A stretch of DNA of 64,000 nucleotides from Asterias amurensis (GCF_032118995.1 NC_092648.1:7523501-7587500), one strand, 5' to 3'. Numbered from the stretch's first letter, positions 1 to 11,236 are shown. Numbers and translations are program-made. Notes: generated by a model from the letters alone, not told the origin.

Positions 1-90
1 GTGTACTTCTTGAGATATGTTGCTTCAAAGATTGACTAATTAAAAATTAAAATAAAGCTCACGTGGTTAATTAAATAATAATCATTATCC
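1..90 (-). repeat. Edge of a Helitron-associated repeat
   Basis: Read on the minus strand, this edge matches the repeat seen at about 19780-19850. It holds a TTAATTAACCACGTGA block and, further on, an ATCTCAAGAAGTAC block in the same order and spacing. It is probably a fragment of the same dispersed family; the rest lies outside the window. Confidence 0.45.
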
Positions 91-1247
91 ATCACACAAG
101 ATGCTCATGGCGCAAACCGGAAATCAAATAGAAAGAGAAAAGTATCATAAATACAAAGCTACTGCAAGAACCAATGAAGTACTTGGTTACATTTGTAACT
201 ATACCTTCATGACCTATAATATGATACAAGATTGGTTATACCATGGAGGAACTAAGCCAAGTATGATTTTTGGAGGTCACAAAATAAGGTGGAATCTTTA
301 GGGGAACAAGGAATAAGAAGAACAAATAAAAATCCTAAAGAGAAACTAGAACTTTTCTGAAAAGCATTTATATAGCACTTTGTGCAAGGTCTCAATATAC
401 AAAATTACAAAAATCATTGCACCTGCAGCCGATTTCACATAACTGTGTAAGTCCACTTGTTGTTGACATGTTATAAGTTTCTTGTGGGTCACTCTCTTGT
501 GTTCTTTATTCTATATTAAAAAGAAGACAAAAGGCCATGTTTTTAAAAAGGTGATGATACAGTAAATGATCATCGACAAATAAAGCGTGGGATTTAAAGA
601 GTATTGTTCATAAAGCCCCATTTTCAAACTAGCATCTTCACAAAAATTGCAAAACAAATAAGTTGATTATATCACATTTCTAGAAAAATCTAGGAATAAT
701 GGTGAAAACAATCAAATTGTGACAGCAGCACTCAGTAAAGCTATTTGAAAAAACCTCTACCATCATCAGGGATAGTTGGACAAAGCTGCTGAAGTTTTAA
801 AAATGTACCATTTTGAGCTTGCTAATAATAATAAGATATAATTATCAATTGTGTGGATCACTGACACTACGACCGTATTTAAAAATTCTGTATTTCATCT
901 ACCTCCATTGTCACTAATTTGTACAGTTCTCTTCTCATTAATCCCCAAAATATGTAGGTTTATGCACGTTACATCCAGGCTCCAGCGAAGGTCACAGTAA
1001 AACAAGGTTTTAAACTATTGAGTTCTGATACAAACAATACGGCAAGTCCGCCATGACTGTCTGTGTGTACACGACGTATCATCACAGTATCGCATTCACA
1101 CGTCTTTTCGTCTAAAATAACCTGGAAAGCGAGTGTCTGATACTGTTAATCATTTAACTAGTCCTGTCTATAAATGTTTACAAACTTACGTTTACAAAAT
1201 CGTAGATTAGTGGTTGAAGTTGAGCCATTTTATCTCGACAATTCCTT
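91..1247. other. AT-rich non-coding stretch
   Basis: No credible gene seen. The small open frame at 101-301 has no recognisable domain and looks fortuitous. Around 366-395 there is an ATTTATATAGCAC block resembling the 3' tail of the LINE at 8441-8535, so a short LINE-tail relic is possible. Nothing else is supportable. Confidence 0.4.
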
Positions 1248-1252
1248 CTTCC

Positions 1253-1384
1253 TGTGGCGTTTAGGCTTTATCCACTAAGACACTTAGACATGTTAGATTA
1301 GACTGATTCATGGTCAGACATCTTGGATTGGAACTTACAGACTTAACAACTTCAGTCAAAAGAGGGAGGTTTAACAACTCTACA
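1253..1384 (-). repeat. 3' LTR of gypsy copy A
   Basis: About 132 bp, matching 3984-4120 over nearly its full length, including the shared block CTTAGACATGTTAGATTA/CTTAAACATGTTAGATTA. It begins TGTAGAG on the minus strand and ends CACA. An LTR this short is unusual but occurs in some gypsy lineages. Confidence 0.88.
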
Positions 1385-1399
1385 CTACCCCCTTTTTTT
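1385..1399 (-). other. Polypurine tract of gypsy copy A
   Basis: On the minus strand this reads A7 G5 TAG and directly abuts the TGTAGAG start of the 3' LTR, the expected plus-strand primer site. It confirms the orientation of the element. Confidence 0.8.
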
Positions 1400-1914
1400 A
1401 GATAATGAAAAGAAATTAATTTTTCTTTTTGCTGAGATGTTTAAAAAAAAGAATTTCTCAAAAGTCTCTTTGAGTATAAACAAAAATGGTTGATTAGATG
1501 CATTCTTAAAATATGTCTCATCTGTGACTTCTGTTGTGCATCATGTTCTCTGAGAAGGGCGTCATGTTTGTGAGATTGCATTGGAGTCTGCAATTTGGGT
1601 AGCTTACATTTCAGCTTTCTGGAGTTCAGAGCCTCACTTGGAGATACGTTTGTGCGGAGTTGCTCTGTATTGACGGAGATTTTTGTACAGCTGCTGCTTC
1701 CAGCTTCCTTCTGACTCGACTGTGCGTATGACTTTTTATTATTATTACTATTTGTTTGACCTCAACAAATACAAGTACATCAAAAAGCACAGCAAAAGTT
1801 AAACGATAAGCAACGAACCAATCAAAATAATAGCAAATACAATAATTATTCAAGCAAAAAGCACACAATAAATATTTTTTTGAAACGTTCTGTTCAGTCG
1901 ACGTTCGACTTCAC

Positions 1915-2437
1915 CGTTTGCTCTGAGCCATAGTGGTGTGACTCTGCGATGAGTGAAACCAAGGTATGCTGAAAACCTAGCAAACTCATGACCATGAAAT
2001 GGCAGGCCATTGTTTGTCTACACTACATCAAGAACTCCTTGTCTAGCGGAAATCGCATCTAGCTTTGGAATGGTTGCTTTGGATGAAGTAGAAGTGACGA
2101 TTTTGACTTCGGGATAGCGACTGTATTCATCAACAACCACAAGAAGATATTCTCCTGACGCATATGGGCCAGTGAAATCCACTGCAACTTCTTTCCATCA
2201 ACTTCTTGTCATTTTCAGTGGCTCTTGTCTTTCTGCACCACTGGTGGTTGGTGCTTGGCATGGAATGCATTTTTTCACTTTGTCTTCCACCATGCTGCTG
2301 TTCCAGGAAACCAAACTTTCTCTCTCAGGAATGCTTTTGTCTTCACGATCCCTTGGTGACTGGCATGAGCAAGATTTACAGCTTTGGATCTCAGGGATGT
2401 GGGCATTACTAAGCAATTGGCTCGCAGGACCACTCAA
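1915..2437 (-). pseudogene. Integrase relic, gypsy copy A
   Basis: Conceptual minus-strand translation shows the integrase zinc-binding end (VKKCIPCQ, the CxxC half of HHCC) and then the catalytic core. The core begins with VDFTGPY, which holds the first catalytic Asp, and continues LLVVVDEYSRYPE. The usual second-Asp motif is changed to TNNGLPF (Asp to Asn), and a stop codon lies three codons before it. The frame shifts at least once before the CxxC motif. The third acidic residue and the C-terminal domain are not seen before the LTR. The copy cannot encode a working enzyme. Confidence 0.85.
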
Positions 2438-2985
2438 TTGCAGATTGTTAGCTTGGATCGAATTGGTTTGAATGATCGCATGACTATGTCATCCCAGTCG
2501 TTTGACTTTCCAGATTGAATAGTCTTCATCAGCCTTTGCATGACTTCATCAGCTGCGGTTTCTTCGTGAACTTCATCAAGGGTCATTGCTTTAGGAACTG
2601 ACTGTATGTTACACGTATCATTGTCGGTGTTGAAGGAGATTAACTTCAGTTGTTTTGCTGTTGAATAGGAGAGTATGTTAATTGTGTCGGTATCAACTAT
2701 GTGAAAGTCTGCAGGACAAGATGTGGAACCGTCGGTAACATTAGCAGAGAAAACACAGAGTACTGGCAAAGGTGTTGCAGTGCTGTATGAGAATACTTTG
2801 GATTTCGGCTTTCTCATCTGGAACGAATAATTATCTTGTTTGAGGAGATTGAATGACTTTGAGTCAAGAACATTGACAAATGCTCCAGAATCTATCATGG
2901 CTGTCATGGTTGTTTTGCCAATGTTCATCTTACAGGTAGGCAAGTTTGTAGAGTGGATAACGAAAGCACTTGCATGATTAGCCAA
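2434..2985 (-). pseudogene. Aspartic protease fused to post-RNase H linker, gypsy copy A
   Basis: A 183-codon open frame. Residues ~25-110 are a retroviral-type aspartic protease with the active-site signature MIDSGAFVNVLD. Residues ~125-165 (VPKAMTLDEVHEETAADEVM) match the acidic linker that normally follows RNase H, just before the integrase zinc domain. The ~1.5 kb for reverse transcriptase and RNase H is therefore absent, and the junction near 2640 stays in frame. After this frame the integrase continues at lower coordinates. The fusion is best explained by internal deletion, either by template switching or by recombination. Confidence 0.85.
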
Positions 2986-3944
2986 TACGTAGCCTGCATC
3001 AGTCTCACAGTTGTCATCATCTTGATCAACAGTGTGTACAGCTTCGTTGGCTTTTGCTCAGCGACAAACTGATGCAAAATGTCCCATTTTCCTACAGTGC
3101 CGACATTCTTTTCCGGTGGCTGGGCAGGTATTGTGTGGGAAAGGACCTCCGCAAAACCAACAAGTCCGATTACCTTGTTCTGGTTGTCGGCGTTGAGGCT
3201 GTGATTTTTGACCTGGAGATGGATTCTGCTTGCTTGGGCGGCGGTGATTGGAATTTGACTGCTTATAATTATCCCGCCTGCCTCTATCACTGACTGCATT
3301 TATAAGTGGTTTCTTGACGACCGGCTTCAACTAAATCAGCTTCACGCTCACTTGTCTCAAAAGAACGGCCAATGGTTAGTAGTTGGTTGAGGGTCATTGT
3401 CTCTCGCAGGGCTCTTCTGCGAAGACGTTGAGATTGACAGCTTAAGATTATCTGTGCAACTATTTCATTGTCCATATTGTCAAACTCGCAGGTCTGAGAT
3501 AGCTGTCGCAATCTGGTGTGGAATGTATCGAGTGTCTCATTACTTTCTTGCTTGGCTTGTCCGAATTTGTACACCTCATATGCTTTGTTTCTCTGAGGGT
3601 TGAAATATTTTGTTAATGCATCGACTGCTGGTTTATATTCTTCATCATCCCCCGTTTGAAATCTCATCTACTTTCTCAGTACCAGCATAATAAAGAAGTA
3701 ATGCCCTCTTTCGTTTTTCACTGGTGATTTCCATAGCTACCATCAACCTTTCGAACCGTTGCAGCCTTTTTTTTCCATCTGGGGCCTGCGTTACTATCGG
3801 CATGGACGTCAAACCTCTGAAAGACTGGTAGGATTGACATGTTGTATTGAGCGTGGCTGACTTGACAAAATAATGTTCTGATTCTGTGCTACTTTTTCTG
3901 GATTTATAGAAGTAGAAAATGCCAATAAATCTTCGGCAACTCAC
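2925..3944 (-). pseudogene. Gag relic with two zinc knuckles, gypsy copy A
   Basis: Spread over three reading frames. 3645-3944 gives the capsid N-terminal half (motif RFERLMVAMEI). 3287-3667 gives the retrotransposon-gag helical core (EVYKFGQAKQESNETLDTFH and LSQTCEF). 3058-3330 gives a basic linker followed by two zinc knuckles: [13 protein letters not shown], slightly unusual in spacing, and [14 protein letters not shown], canonical CX2CX4HX4C. 2925-3299 is a further frame that carries the sequence on towards the protease. At least two frameshifts separate the parts, so it is not functional. In an intact element Gag would coat the RNA and assemble the particle. Confidence 0.88.
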
Positions 3945-3959
3945 CCGAGCTTGCTTTAT

Positions 3960-3978
3960 CCTTTTATCCTTGTCGCCA
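3960..3978 (-). other. Primer-binding site of gypsy copy A
   Basis: On the minus strand TGGCGACAAGGATAAAAGG follows the 5' LTR after a short spacer. Starting with TGG (complement of tRNA CCA) fits a tRNA primer site. The tRNA was not identified. Confidence 0.6.
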
Positions 3979-3983
3979 AAATT

Positions 3984-4120
3984 TGGTGATTAGGCGTTAT
4001 CTACTGAGACACTTAAACATGTTAGATTAAATGATAGGTTTGTTATTGGTCAGACATCTTGGGTTGGAACTTATAGACTTAACAACTACAGTCAATAGAG
4101 GCCGGTATAACAACTCTACA
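3984..4120 (-). repeat. 5' LTR of gypsy copy A
   Basis: 137 bp, begins TGTAGAGTTG on the minus strand and ends CACCA next to the primer site. It pairs with 1253-1384 with scattered substitutions and small indels, so the insertion is old. Confidence 0.88.
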
Positions 4121-4125
4121 CTTCC

Positions 4126-5890
4126 GTTGAAACTTCACTGTGTAGCATGTTGTTTTCCCTGTAAAAAAGATCGCGATTTAAAATGGCTGCCGCTGCGGGT
4201 TTTTTCTAGCGGTTTCAGGCAACAGTCATTGAAATGTTGATATTAGCCTCGTCCGCAGTGTTTGTCATTAATTAAAACGTTGCGCAGCTAAGACAAGTTT
4301 CGTGAAATGCAACTTAAGGAAGTGGCGCAGCTGCGCAACATTTACATGTACGACAGAGTAAGGAGAGAGATTTTATGACATGGTGCAAGTTGCGCACTAC
4401 TTTCGTGAAATTGGCACAGGTTTTGTTCGGATTAGCCTACGCTATTCCTTCAGCAGCGACGATGGTTGGTTCAGTGCCGAAATCTGTATTTCCTTCTTTC
4501 GTTTAGCGAAACAAAACAAACACATAGATCATCAGCCATTGGTTTACAAGTACAATTACTTTTAAACCACACGTTTTTTAATTTGATAAAATCGGCCACA
4601 TTTTGGGGGGTTATTAAAACCAGTGATCGTTTGGTTGTTGCCACAATTTCAGTAAACACTTTCGTCTTTTATTAGGCCTACTAATTTGTCAATCATGAAC
4701 TCATCGGTTCCGATCAACACCACCCATCCACAAATCAACCCTGAATTATTTTTCCAATATAAACTAACTTTATTTAACCTCCCATAAAAAACAAAACAAA
4801 ATAACTAATACTTTCATTCAAAACAGACAAGTCCAAATAAATTAATTTAAATACATTCTTAAATTAAATTATGTTTAATCTATAAAAAAAAAATTAATTT
4901 TTGCAGCAAAATATTGATTTTATATGATTTTATGTTGTTCAGTGTTGAAATACAGCAAGTGAGAAGACTGGTCTTTGACAATTACCAATAGTGTCCAGTG
5001 TATTTAACCAGGATAAATGCTTCACACCCTCAGTCAACAATTTATTATTATTGATGTAGCCTATGCTCTTGAAAAGGTTGGCTATAACGTAGTTTATGTC
5101 ACAGATGACAGATTGCTGCAATTACAGTTTTGTACAAAATGCACACCAGTCATAACCCTTCAGATCTTGGAGCTATGCTGACATCTCCATATGAAAGGTG
5201 ATGGGCAACACTATCCAACACATTCTGCCTCATTTCTCTCCTTGCCTTGTGCTACAACCCTGCACACAGCAATCAGAACATGGAACAACCTCCCAGAAGC
5301 TTGATGTCCATTCTTTTAGGACTAGAGTGCTTTACATGTACTTACCATAACTTGGTTGGTCTGAGTGTAAGCAAACGTAGGCTAGTTCCCTATCTTACTA
5401 GAGCACTTGTGAATACTGTTCCAGCTGGGCTTGTTCTTTAGCTTGCTGGAGAACAGTGCAGTGTGCAGTGAGATCAGGTTTCAAGTAGGTTTGATTATAG
5501 TAAGCCTATATTGTACATGTATTTAAGTTAATCTACGCTCATTTGTGTGTTTTATGTATAACATTTATTTAATGTATTTCTTTTAGTTAACCTCCCCATA
5601 ATTAATCAATTTGTCTCCTTCCTGTGTATCAGTTTCTTCTGTCTACTCTGAACTGTAGTGTACCAGTTGATTGGCCAAATTACCTCATTTTGTCAATTTC
5701 TGATTTGGCTGTTGTACACAATTACTCTTTTTATGTGTATGCTAAAAAACTGTGTGTTTGATAATTCACAAAGATAACAAAATGTTGGTTGTAAGTTAAA
5801 CTATGTATCACACACTGGAAGTCTAGATGTATGCGCAAGTCTACATGGATATACTTTATATACTTACTAACTGTGTGCTGTACAATGCAG
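4126..5890. other. Non-coding stretch with a TTAA-MITE end fragment
   Basis: No gene recognised. At about 4968-5008 the sequence TTGACAATTACCAATAGTGT leading to TTTAA matches, in reverse, the terminus of the MITE family at 27910-28284, so one end of that element is present. Around 4275-4400 GTTGCGCAGCT-like words recur in both orientations. The remainder is AT-rich. Confidence 0.45.
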
Positions 5891-5988
5891 GTCTACCTCC
5901 TATGACAGAAGCTGATATTGGACGTCTAGATGCACAAACACCATTAGACCTTTGGAGGAAGGCGTACTTATCCTTGTTTCCTCAGCAG
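5891..5988 (+). CDS. Internal exon of an unrecognised host gene (exon a)
   Basis: 98 bp between a plausible acceptor (CTGTACAATGCAG) and donor (CAG/GTTTGT). It enters at phase 1 and leaves at phase 0, encoding LPPMTEADIGRLDAQTPLDL and then WRKAYLSLFPQQ. The composition is that of a real soluble protein, unlike the surrounding repeats. The next candidate exon, 8294-8386, continues in the same phase, and a LINE fragment fills the intron between them. I do not recognise the family. No start codon is assigned, so upstream exons presumably lie outside the window or in 4.1-5.9 kb. Confidence 0.55.
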
Positions 5989-6139
5989 GTTTGTTGCTCC
6001 ATACATTATATGAATTTCCCCTTTCCACCACACACAAAGCCCTTACACAACATATGTGTTATGTACTAGATTGGCCAGTGAATTTGATCGCGTAATCGTG
6101 ATTGACTATATCTGAGCACACATCGGTCGGAAGTCACCT

Positions 6140-6560
6140 GAGCCCAGGTCGGACAAGTTATAGACTCTGAACATTGAAAATGATAGCCTTGACTAATACC
6201 GTGACCCTATGTTGATCTTTACCTCTGGGTCAAATGGAAGAGGAACCATATATCTCAAGCACTAATGGAAAGCTTATTCCACTGCACGTTTATCCAATGA
6301 AAGGATCAGACTGAAATAATTGGATCTGCAAAACCAGTGACTGTCTTTATCTTGCAGGTAAAGACAGGGGACGGCATTTGTTTATTTTCTTTAAAAACAC
6401 ATTTTTGGGCTTATAACTTTTGATCTACACAATAGATTCTTACAATTGATACGTCAGCGGAAAGGTGGTTAAAAACTCTGTGAACACCTTGCAGACATGA
6501 CCCCATTTTGACCTTGTCTTCTGGTTTTAATCGGAAATTGAAAATAAAACATTCATATCT
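6140..6560 (+). repeat. Diverged relative of the 130-bp GGTCAA/CCGGAAG repeat
   Basis: Contains ACCGTGACCCTATGTTGATC, CTCTGGGTCAAATGGAAG and ATATCTCAAGCACTA in the same order as the tandem units at 20150-20760. It is a worn copy lying in the intron of the host gene. Confidence 0.5.
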
Positions 6561-6605
6561 CAAGAACTACGGATGTACATGTACGACCAAACGTCGCTGA
6601 ATGTA

Positions 6606-6662
6606 CCAGTTCTCATCTTAGATGGGAGACCGCTTGGCAATACCGGGTGGCGTAGGATTTTT
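6606..6662 (+). rRNA. 5S rRNA 3' portion (pseudogene fragment)
   Basis: The run GATGGGAGACCGCTTGGCAA followed by TACCGGGTGGCGTAGGA and a T tract corresponds to the 3' half of 5S rRNA, including the box C region of the internal control region and the terminator T-run. The 5' half (box A) is not recognisable upstream. It directly abuts the 3'-truncated end of the LINE fragment in antisense. It cannot be a working 5S gene. Confidence 0.75.
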
Positions 6663-8095
6663 TATAGATGGACCTGAGAGCTCTTTTCTGAACCATTTCA
6701 ATTTTATTGCACAGATACTTTGGTAGGGTACTATGCCAAACTTGGCAGTCATATTCCAACACAGGCCTGATCACAGATAGATAAATGAAAAGAACGTCTT
6801 TTTGGCCTATACCAGCACGTTGAGTTGATATAACACGTAGTCTTTTACCAAAACCAATCAGTAGCTTTTGAGTTTTGTTTGCATTGATGTTCATGTCGTT
6901 CTCCCTCAACCACTGGCAAGCTATGTTGGCTGATTCCTGCAGTATCAATGCCGAATCTTTCTTGCAGATCTCGAAGATAATACTATCATCCACATATTTG
7001 TAAATCGGGCAAGGAGTGGTGAGATCATTGATTTGTACGAGAAAGTCTTTCGGTCCTGATAGTGGAACGCCACCGTTCGTGTAAGTACATCCAGTCATGA
7101 CAGATCCCACCCTAACACGTTGAACTCTGTCAAGCAGGAAAGCAGCCATCCAATGCACAAGATGTTCATCTAGGCCGATGTTGATTAATTTCTTGATGAG
7201 AATGTGATGGTTGATGTGGTCAAACGCCTTGGAGTAATCCAGTTGTAGGATTTTAACAAAAGTACCTGCATTGTCAGTGGCCTTGTACCATTGATGAGTC
7301 ATTTCGACCAGTGCGTCTGATATACTGGTCCCAGGAATATAGCTGAACTGATTAAAGTCTATTTTGCCCTTGATTCCATCAGGCACCCAATCTAGCATGA
7401 TAGACTCAAAGACTTTGGCAGCATCGGGGTCAGAGATATGGGTCTAATATCGCTCCCTACTGACCTTGGTGGGTGTTTCTTGGGCAGTGGGATGACATCT
7501 GCCGTTTTCCAACTGGATGGAACAACTCCTTCTCTCATTGAACTGTTGAAAATGACAGTCAATGGAGCAGCAAGCAAGTGAGAAAATTTGCGAAGGATCC
7601 AAACTGGTACTCCATCGGACCCGTTAGCCTAATTGACATTGACATCGTCCAGGGCCTCTTTAGTTTGATCCACGCCGATTGTGAACTTTGCATCCTGAGG
7701 GTCTGTTATCTGGAATATTGGATGATTGTCATCCAATCGGGGGCAAGTCGCTGCTGACAGAAGGGAATAAGTCATTGATGTTATCAGCAAGTAACTGGAG
7801 ATCGCCATCTGCCACGGTATTAGCGAGACCCTACAAGGCTCCGTCGCTGCCGGTAGAAAGTCCCATGAGTGACGTCATGTGTTTCAAGCAATCTTGGACT
7901 GGTAAAAGTCCCATCGTAGGCATATGGCAGCACGGTTCACCTTGTTATGAAGGTGTCTCGCTAGTTCCGTGTTACCTGCCAGCCTTGCGCGCTGACGTCT
8001 CCGCACTAATTTCCTAAAAGCGTCGGTGACCAAGGGTTTGTCGTTGGTGTGACGTGTGACTACCTTGACAGGGAAACATGATTTTGAATTTGTTC
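6613..8095 (-). pseudogene. LINE fragment B, reverse transcriptase part
   Basis: 6613-7398 encodes 261 codons of non-LTR reverse transcriptase: the LQLDYSKAFDHINHHILI motif, then KYVDDSIIFEI with the YVDD catalytic box, then the thumb region ending at MVQKRALRSIYKK. 7392-7577 adds the upstream fingers (FNSSMREGVVPSSWKTADVI and DIRPISLTPML) in another frame. 7577-8095 carries the pre-RT linker (KPLVTDAFRKLVRRRQRARL) with breaks. The last codons run into antisense 5S rRNA, so the 3' end is truncated at that junction. CR1/Jockey-type by motif; the clade is not certain. It sits inside the intron between exons a and b. Confidence 0.85.
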
Positions 8096-8293
8096 ACATT
8101 TAGTGCAGTTGTTTGCCTCAAAGTACTGTAACAAGGTCTTAAACATTTACCCATACATTTCCATGTATGTTTTACTTAGTAAAGTTCTATGAATGCATTT
8201 TATAAGTTGTTTGCTTATTCCTTATTCTTTTTCGTAGTTACATTGGTAATATTACATTGGTAGGTTACTTCATTGTAACTTTTATCATTACAG

Positions 8294-8386
8294 AATCTTG
8301 GTGATAAATTGACTCAAGATGACCCGGCTAAAGACCCACAGTATGATGAGTCGGCTGTCGACACAATGCGTCAACAAAAAGACAAA
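8294..8386 (+). CDS. Internal exon of an unrecognised host gene (exon b)
   Basis: 93 bp (31 codons), phase 0 to phase 0, between acceptor TTTATCATTACAG and the strong donor AAA/GTAAGT. It encodes NLGDKLTQDDPAKDPQYDES and then AVDTMRQQKDK, acidic-polar and probably helical. It joins exon a without breaking the frame. A possible continuation is at 31881, with a 23-kb repeat-filled intron between. Family not recognised. Confidence 0.6.
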
Positions 8387-8440
8387 GTAAGTTTCACTCT
8401 GTATACTATGTACATCTACAACCCAATTTGTCACAGCCAA

Positions 8441-8535
8441 TCCTTATAATAATAATAATAAGAGACATTTATATAGCACTCTTACACAAGGTACCACAGC
8501 GCTTTACAAGAAACTGAACAAAAGCAAAAAAATAA
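8441..8535 (-). repeat. LINE 3' tail with (TAA)n
   Basis: The (TAA)n run at about 8445-8461 followed by AGAGACATTTATATAGCACT and CACAGCGCTTTACAAG is the reverse complement of a CR1/L2-style 3' UTR end, which ends in a short microsatellite. Confidence 0.65.
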
Positions 8536-8567
8536 TGGCACTGATAATGGGAAAACAGTCACAGCAA

Positions 8568-9368
8568 TCAGTCATTGAACAGGAAAGTCCTCTGGGGGAC
8601 CCCAGCATTGGTTGGTTCCCAGCTGGAAACACTACCATCATATTGAACAGCTTGGCTTCTGTTTATTAAAAAACTACATACCCATGGAATAATTGAAGTA
8701 CGAACACCAAGGTTCAGAAACTTTTCAACAACAATCTGAGGGTTTACCCTGTCACCGGCTTTTGAAAAATCAGTAGCTACTAATACAGCAGAATGTTGGG
8801 GTCTATCGGTTCCCTTAAAAAATTTATCTAACAATTTGACCAAACAATGAGTTGATAAGAGTCAATGGAATTTTTGATATCAGCTATGATCCAATTTACA
8901 ACAAAATCCTCAAAAACGTTAGAAACCAAACATGTGAGTGAAATAGGACGCAGATTGTCAATAGTAGGGGGATTGCACTTAGGGACGGGTATAACAAATG
9001 CCCTTTTCCAAATGTCAGCGAACAGTTGATTATTTAGCAGAGAGGGAAGCTTTATAGTTCATAAGAGAATTCTTTAATCACACATGGTGGGAAAAGGTCC
9101 GGTCCGCCACTCTTGTTGATGTTTAATTTCTTGACTTTCTTGAAAACGTCATGTGGAAAAACAGATGGTGGTGATGATGTCATTGGAAGGTAGGCAGGTA
9201 GGCAGCTGAGATCAAGTTTTGGGATATCATGAGCTCCTGATATGAATTGATGATTGATACTATTTGCAGTAGACTCTGTTGAAGGTCCAGGTAGAGTAAA
9301 GCTTCTCTTGCAGTAGTGACCAGTATAAGTTTCTTGATATGTTGATGCCATTGTCATGGCCGGGTTAA
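8568..9368 (-). pseudogene. LINE A reverse transcriptase, N-terminal part
   Basis: 9052-9381 gives the pre-RT region with NINKSGGPDLFPPCVIKEF. 8568-8843 gives LVATDFSKAGDRVNPQIVVE (motif A) and ends near NAGVPQRTFLFND, the degraded GVPQGT box. The palm with YxDD and the thumb are missing before the 3' tail. Stops and frameshifts occur between the two blocks. Degenerate and 3'-internally deleted. Confidence 0.8.
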
Positions 9369-9745
9369 AGGCAGTGGACACAGGCAGTTGGTAACTGTCA
9401 AAGACTAGCCATCACAGTTGGTGTATCTCAACATATGCATAAAATAACTAACCTGTGAAAATTTGAGCTCAATCGGTCATCAAAGTTGCGAGATAATAAT
9501 GAAAGAAGAAAACACCCTTGTCACACGAAGTTGTGTGCGTTTAGATGCTTGATTTCAAGACCTCAAGTTTTAAACCTGAGTTCTCGAAATCAAATTTGTG
9601 GAAAATTACTACTTTCTCTACGGCACTTCAGAGGGAGCCGTTTCTCACAATGTTTTATACCACCAACCTCTCCCCATTACTCGTCACCAAGAAAGGTTTT
9701 ATACCAATAATTATTTTGAGTAATTACCAATAGTGTCCACTGCCT
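9369..9745. mobile_element. TTAA-type MITE (AGGCAGTGGACAC family) inside LINE A
   Basis: 377 bp with inverted ends AGGCAGTGGACAC and GTGTCCACTGCCT. TTAA is present on the left flank; the right flank is altered. The body matches 27910-28284 along its whole length, e.g. ATCTCAACATATGCATAAAA and TTTCTCACAATGTTTTATAC. The LINE frame resumes on both sides, so the MITE inserted after the LINE. A TTAA target suggests mobilisation by a piggyBac- or Kolobok-type transposase (inference). Confidence 0.85.
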
Positions 9746-11236
9746 GGAATTGTAGAACACTTGTTTAGCACGTTTAATAAGTCTAATGGTTTTGTTACGG
9801 ATCATGCGCCATAACAACAGTTTACCGCTGGAGAAGCTAGCCTTTTGTCTTATAATGATGAGGGATTTCAGTTCTGGAGTTAGCCAAGGTTTGTCATGTC
9901 GGTGCGCAGAGATAACCTTGGTCGGGAAAAAATTATCAATGGCCTTGTTCAGAGCCTCAAAGAACACAGAAGTTTTGGTTTCTGCTGTGATTGCAGCTTC
10001 AACACCCTCCCAATTGTAGTTTGTGATCCATTGGCCAAAGGCTTGTTGGTCCAAGTCTTTAATTGGGCGAACAACTCGTTTATGGTTGACACTAGTCGTT
10101 TTCATGGTGTTCAGGGGTTGCCACATAACAGTATTATGGTCGCTCAATCCAAGCAGTGATGAAATGATCGGCTCGTGATATAGATCTTTCAAGTTAGTTA
10201 ACATTTTATCAAGAATGGCTTGACCTCGCGTAGGGGTTTTGACGACTTGAAGGAAGCCGGACAAGCGGCAGATGTTGTCAGTGTCCAGTTTATTAAAATC
10301 TCCTAAAAACATAACACCAGCGTTGGGATATTTGGTTTGAAGTGTGTTCAAAGATGACAGTAGGTGATCGGTGAGTATATTATCATGTGGAGAGGATGGT
10401 GGATGGTAAACGACACAGATGATAATACCACTCACTGATCTGGGAAGCCGTCGTGGGCGAGTCCAAATCCATAAAACCTCAAGATCATCGGAAACGTTGA
10501 TTTCGCTCAAAGTTCTAAACTCTATGCCATTTCTAACATATAGAGCGACACCTCCACCGCGTTTATTGATTCATGGTTTACTGGTTAGTCCAAATTTGGG
10601 AATAGAGAAAACACTAGAGTCAATGTGAGCAGGAAACCATGTTTCAGTAATGGCTGCTATGTCGATGTTACTGGTGTCGAGCATTATCTGAAGTTCATCG
10701 ATGCGTTGAACCAATGATCTAGCATTGATCAGGAACACAGGAGGTGTACTAAATCCGTTAGTGTAGTCATTTGTAGATAAACCAATCGGGACAGAAATCA
10801 GGTTTGACACGACAGACCCTCGCCGTGTTTGTGTGGAGTTGGCAATGGGTTGTCCATGTCCGCCCTGCATGATAACTTGAATTTTTCTCCGTTTGTTTCT
10901 CATCGCTCTAGAGCCTCGTTTGAGTTTAACTTTGGTTAGTTTGCAGGATTTTAAAGTCTTCCAAACCTCATTAGAAACAACCGATGTTGACTCACCAATG
11001 TTTCTCAAATTTAGAAGTTCTGATCTTGAGTACTTATAACGTCGGTGATACAACTGCTCGTCGCCATTTTGTGATGGTTCCAGGTAATGGAGTGTGTGTG
11101 GAGAGACACGTAGATCGGGCGTGGCGCTCTGGGTACCAGCGACACTGCTGAGAATGTCTATTGTAAACGTTATGTTGTACAGCAATACAAAAAGCCCGTA
11201 TAAAAGCATGGCCATGACGGTGGTTTGCTGAACCAT
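9746..11236 (-). pseudogene. LINE A apurinic-type endonuclease domain
   Basis: 10571-11236 begins with a leader and a basic stretch (KLKRGSRAMRNKRRKIQ), then starts the endonuclease fold with LINARSLVQRIDELQIMLD and AAITETWF (catalytic Glu). 9677-10510 continues with VYHPPSSPHDN, MFLGDFN (GDFN box) and GLSDHNTV (SDH box). After this comes the linker up to AKQVFYNS, where the MITE interrupts. A frame change separates the two parts near 10510-10570. Motif content is that of CR1/L2-type LINEs. Confidence 0.87.

Larger units (their letters stand above)
1253..4120 (-). mobile_element. Internally deleted Ty3/gypsy LTR retrotransposon (copy A)
   Basis: Two ~135-bp direct repeats bound the element, beginning TG and ending CA. 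The 5-bp sequence CTTCC occurs at 1248-1252 and again at 4121-4125, a target-site duplication that fixes both ends. A purine-rich tract precedes the left (3') LTR and a primer-binding-like TGGCGACA follows the right (5') LTR on the minus strand, so transcription runs right to left. Inside are gag, protease and integrase relics in the expected order, but the reverse transcriptase and RNase H are missing. Total length is 2.87 kb, about half of an autonomous gypsy element. The two-zinc-knuckle gag and the post-RNase H linker recall the Mag/SURL group of sea-urchin elements; that subgroup is inference. Confidence 0.92.

Noticed and set aside
2172..2471. 99-codon plus-strand frame
   Set aside because: Antisense to the integrase zinc-binding region of gypsy A.
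3054..3293. Plus-strand frame over the gypsy A zinc knuckles
   Set aside because: Antisense to the clearly recognisable CX2CX4HX4C sequence.
6606..6662. Complete 5S rRNA gene
   Set aside because: Only the 3' half matches; the upstream sequence does not carry box A or the expected 5' end.
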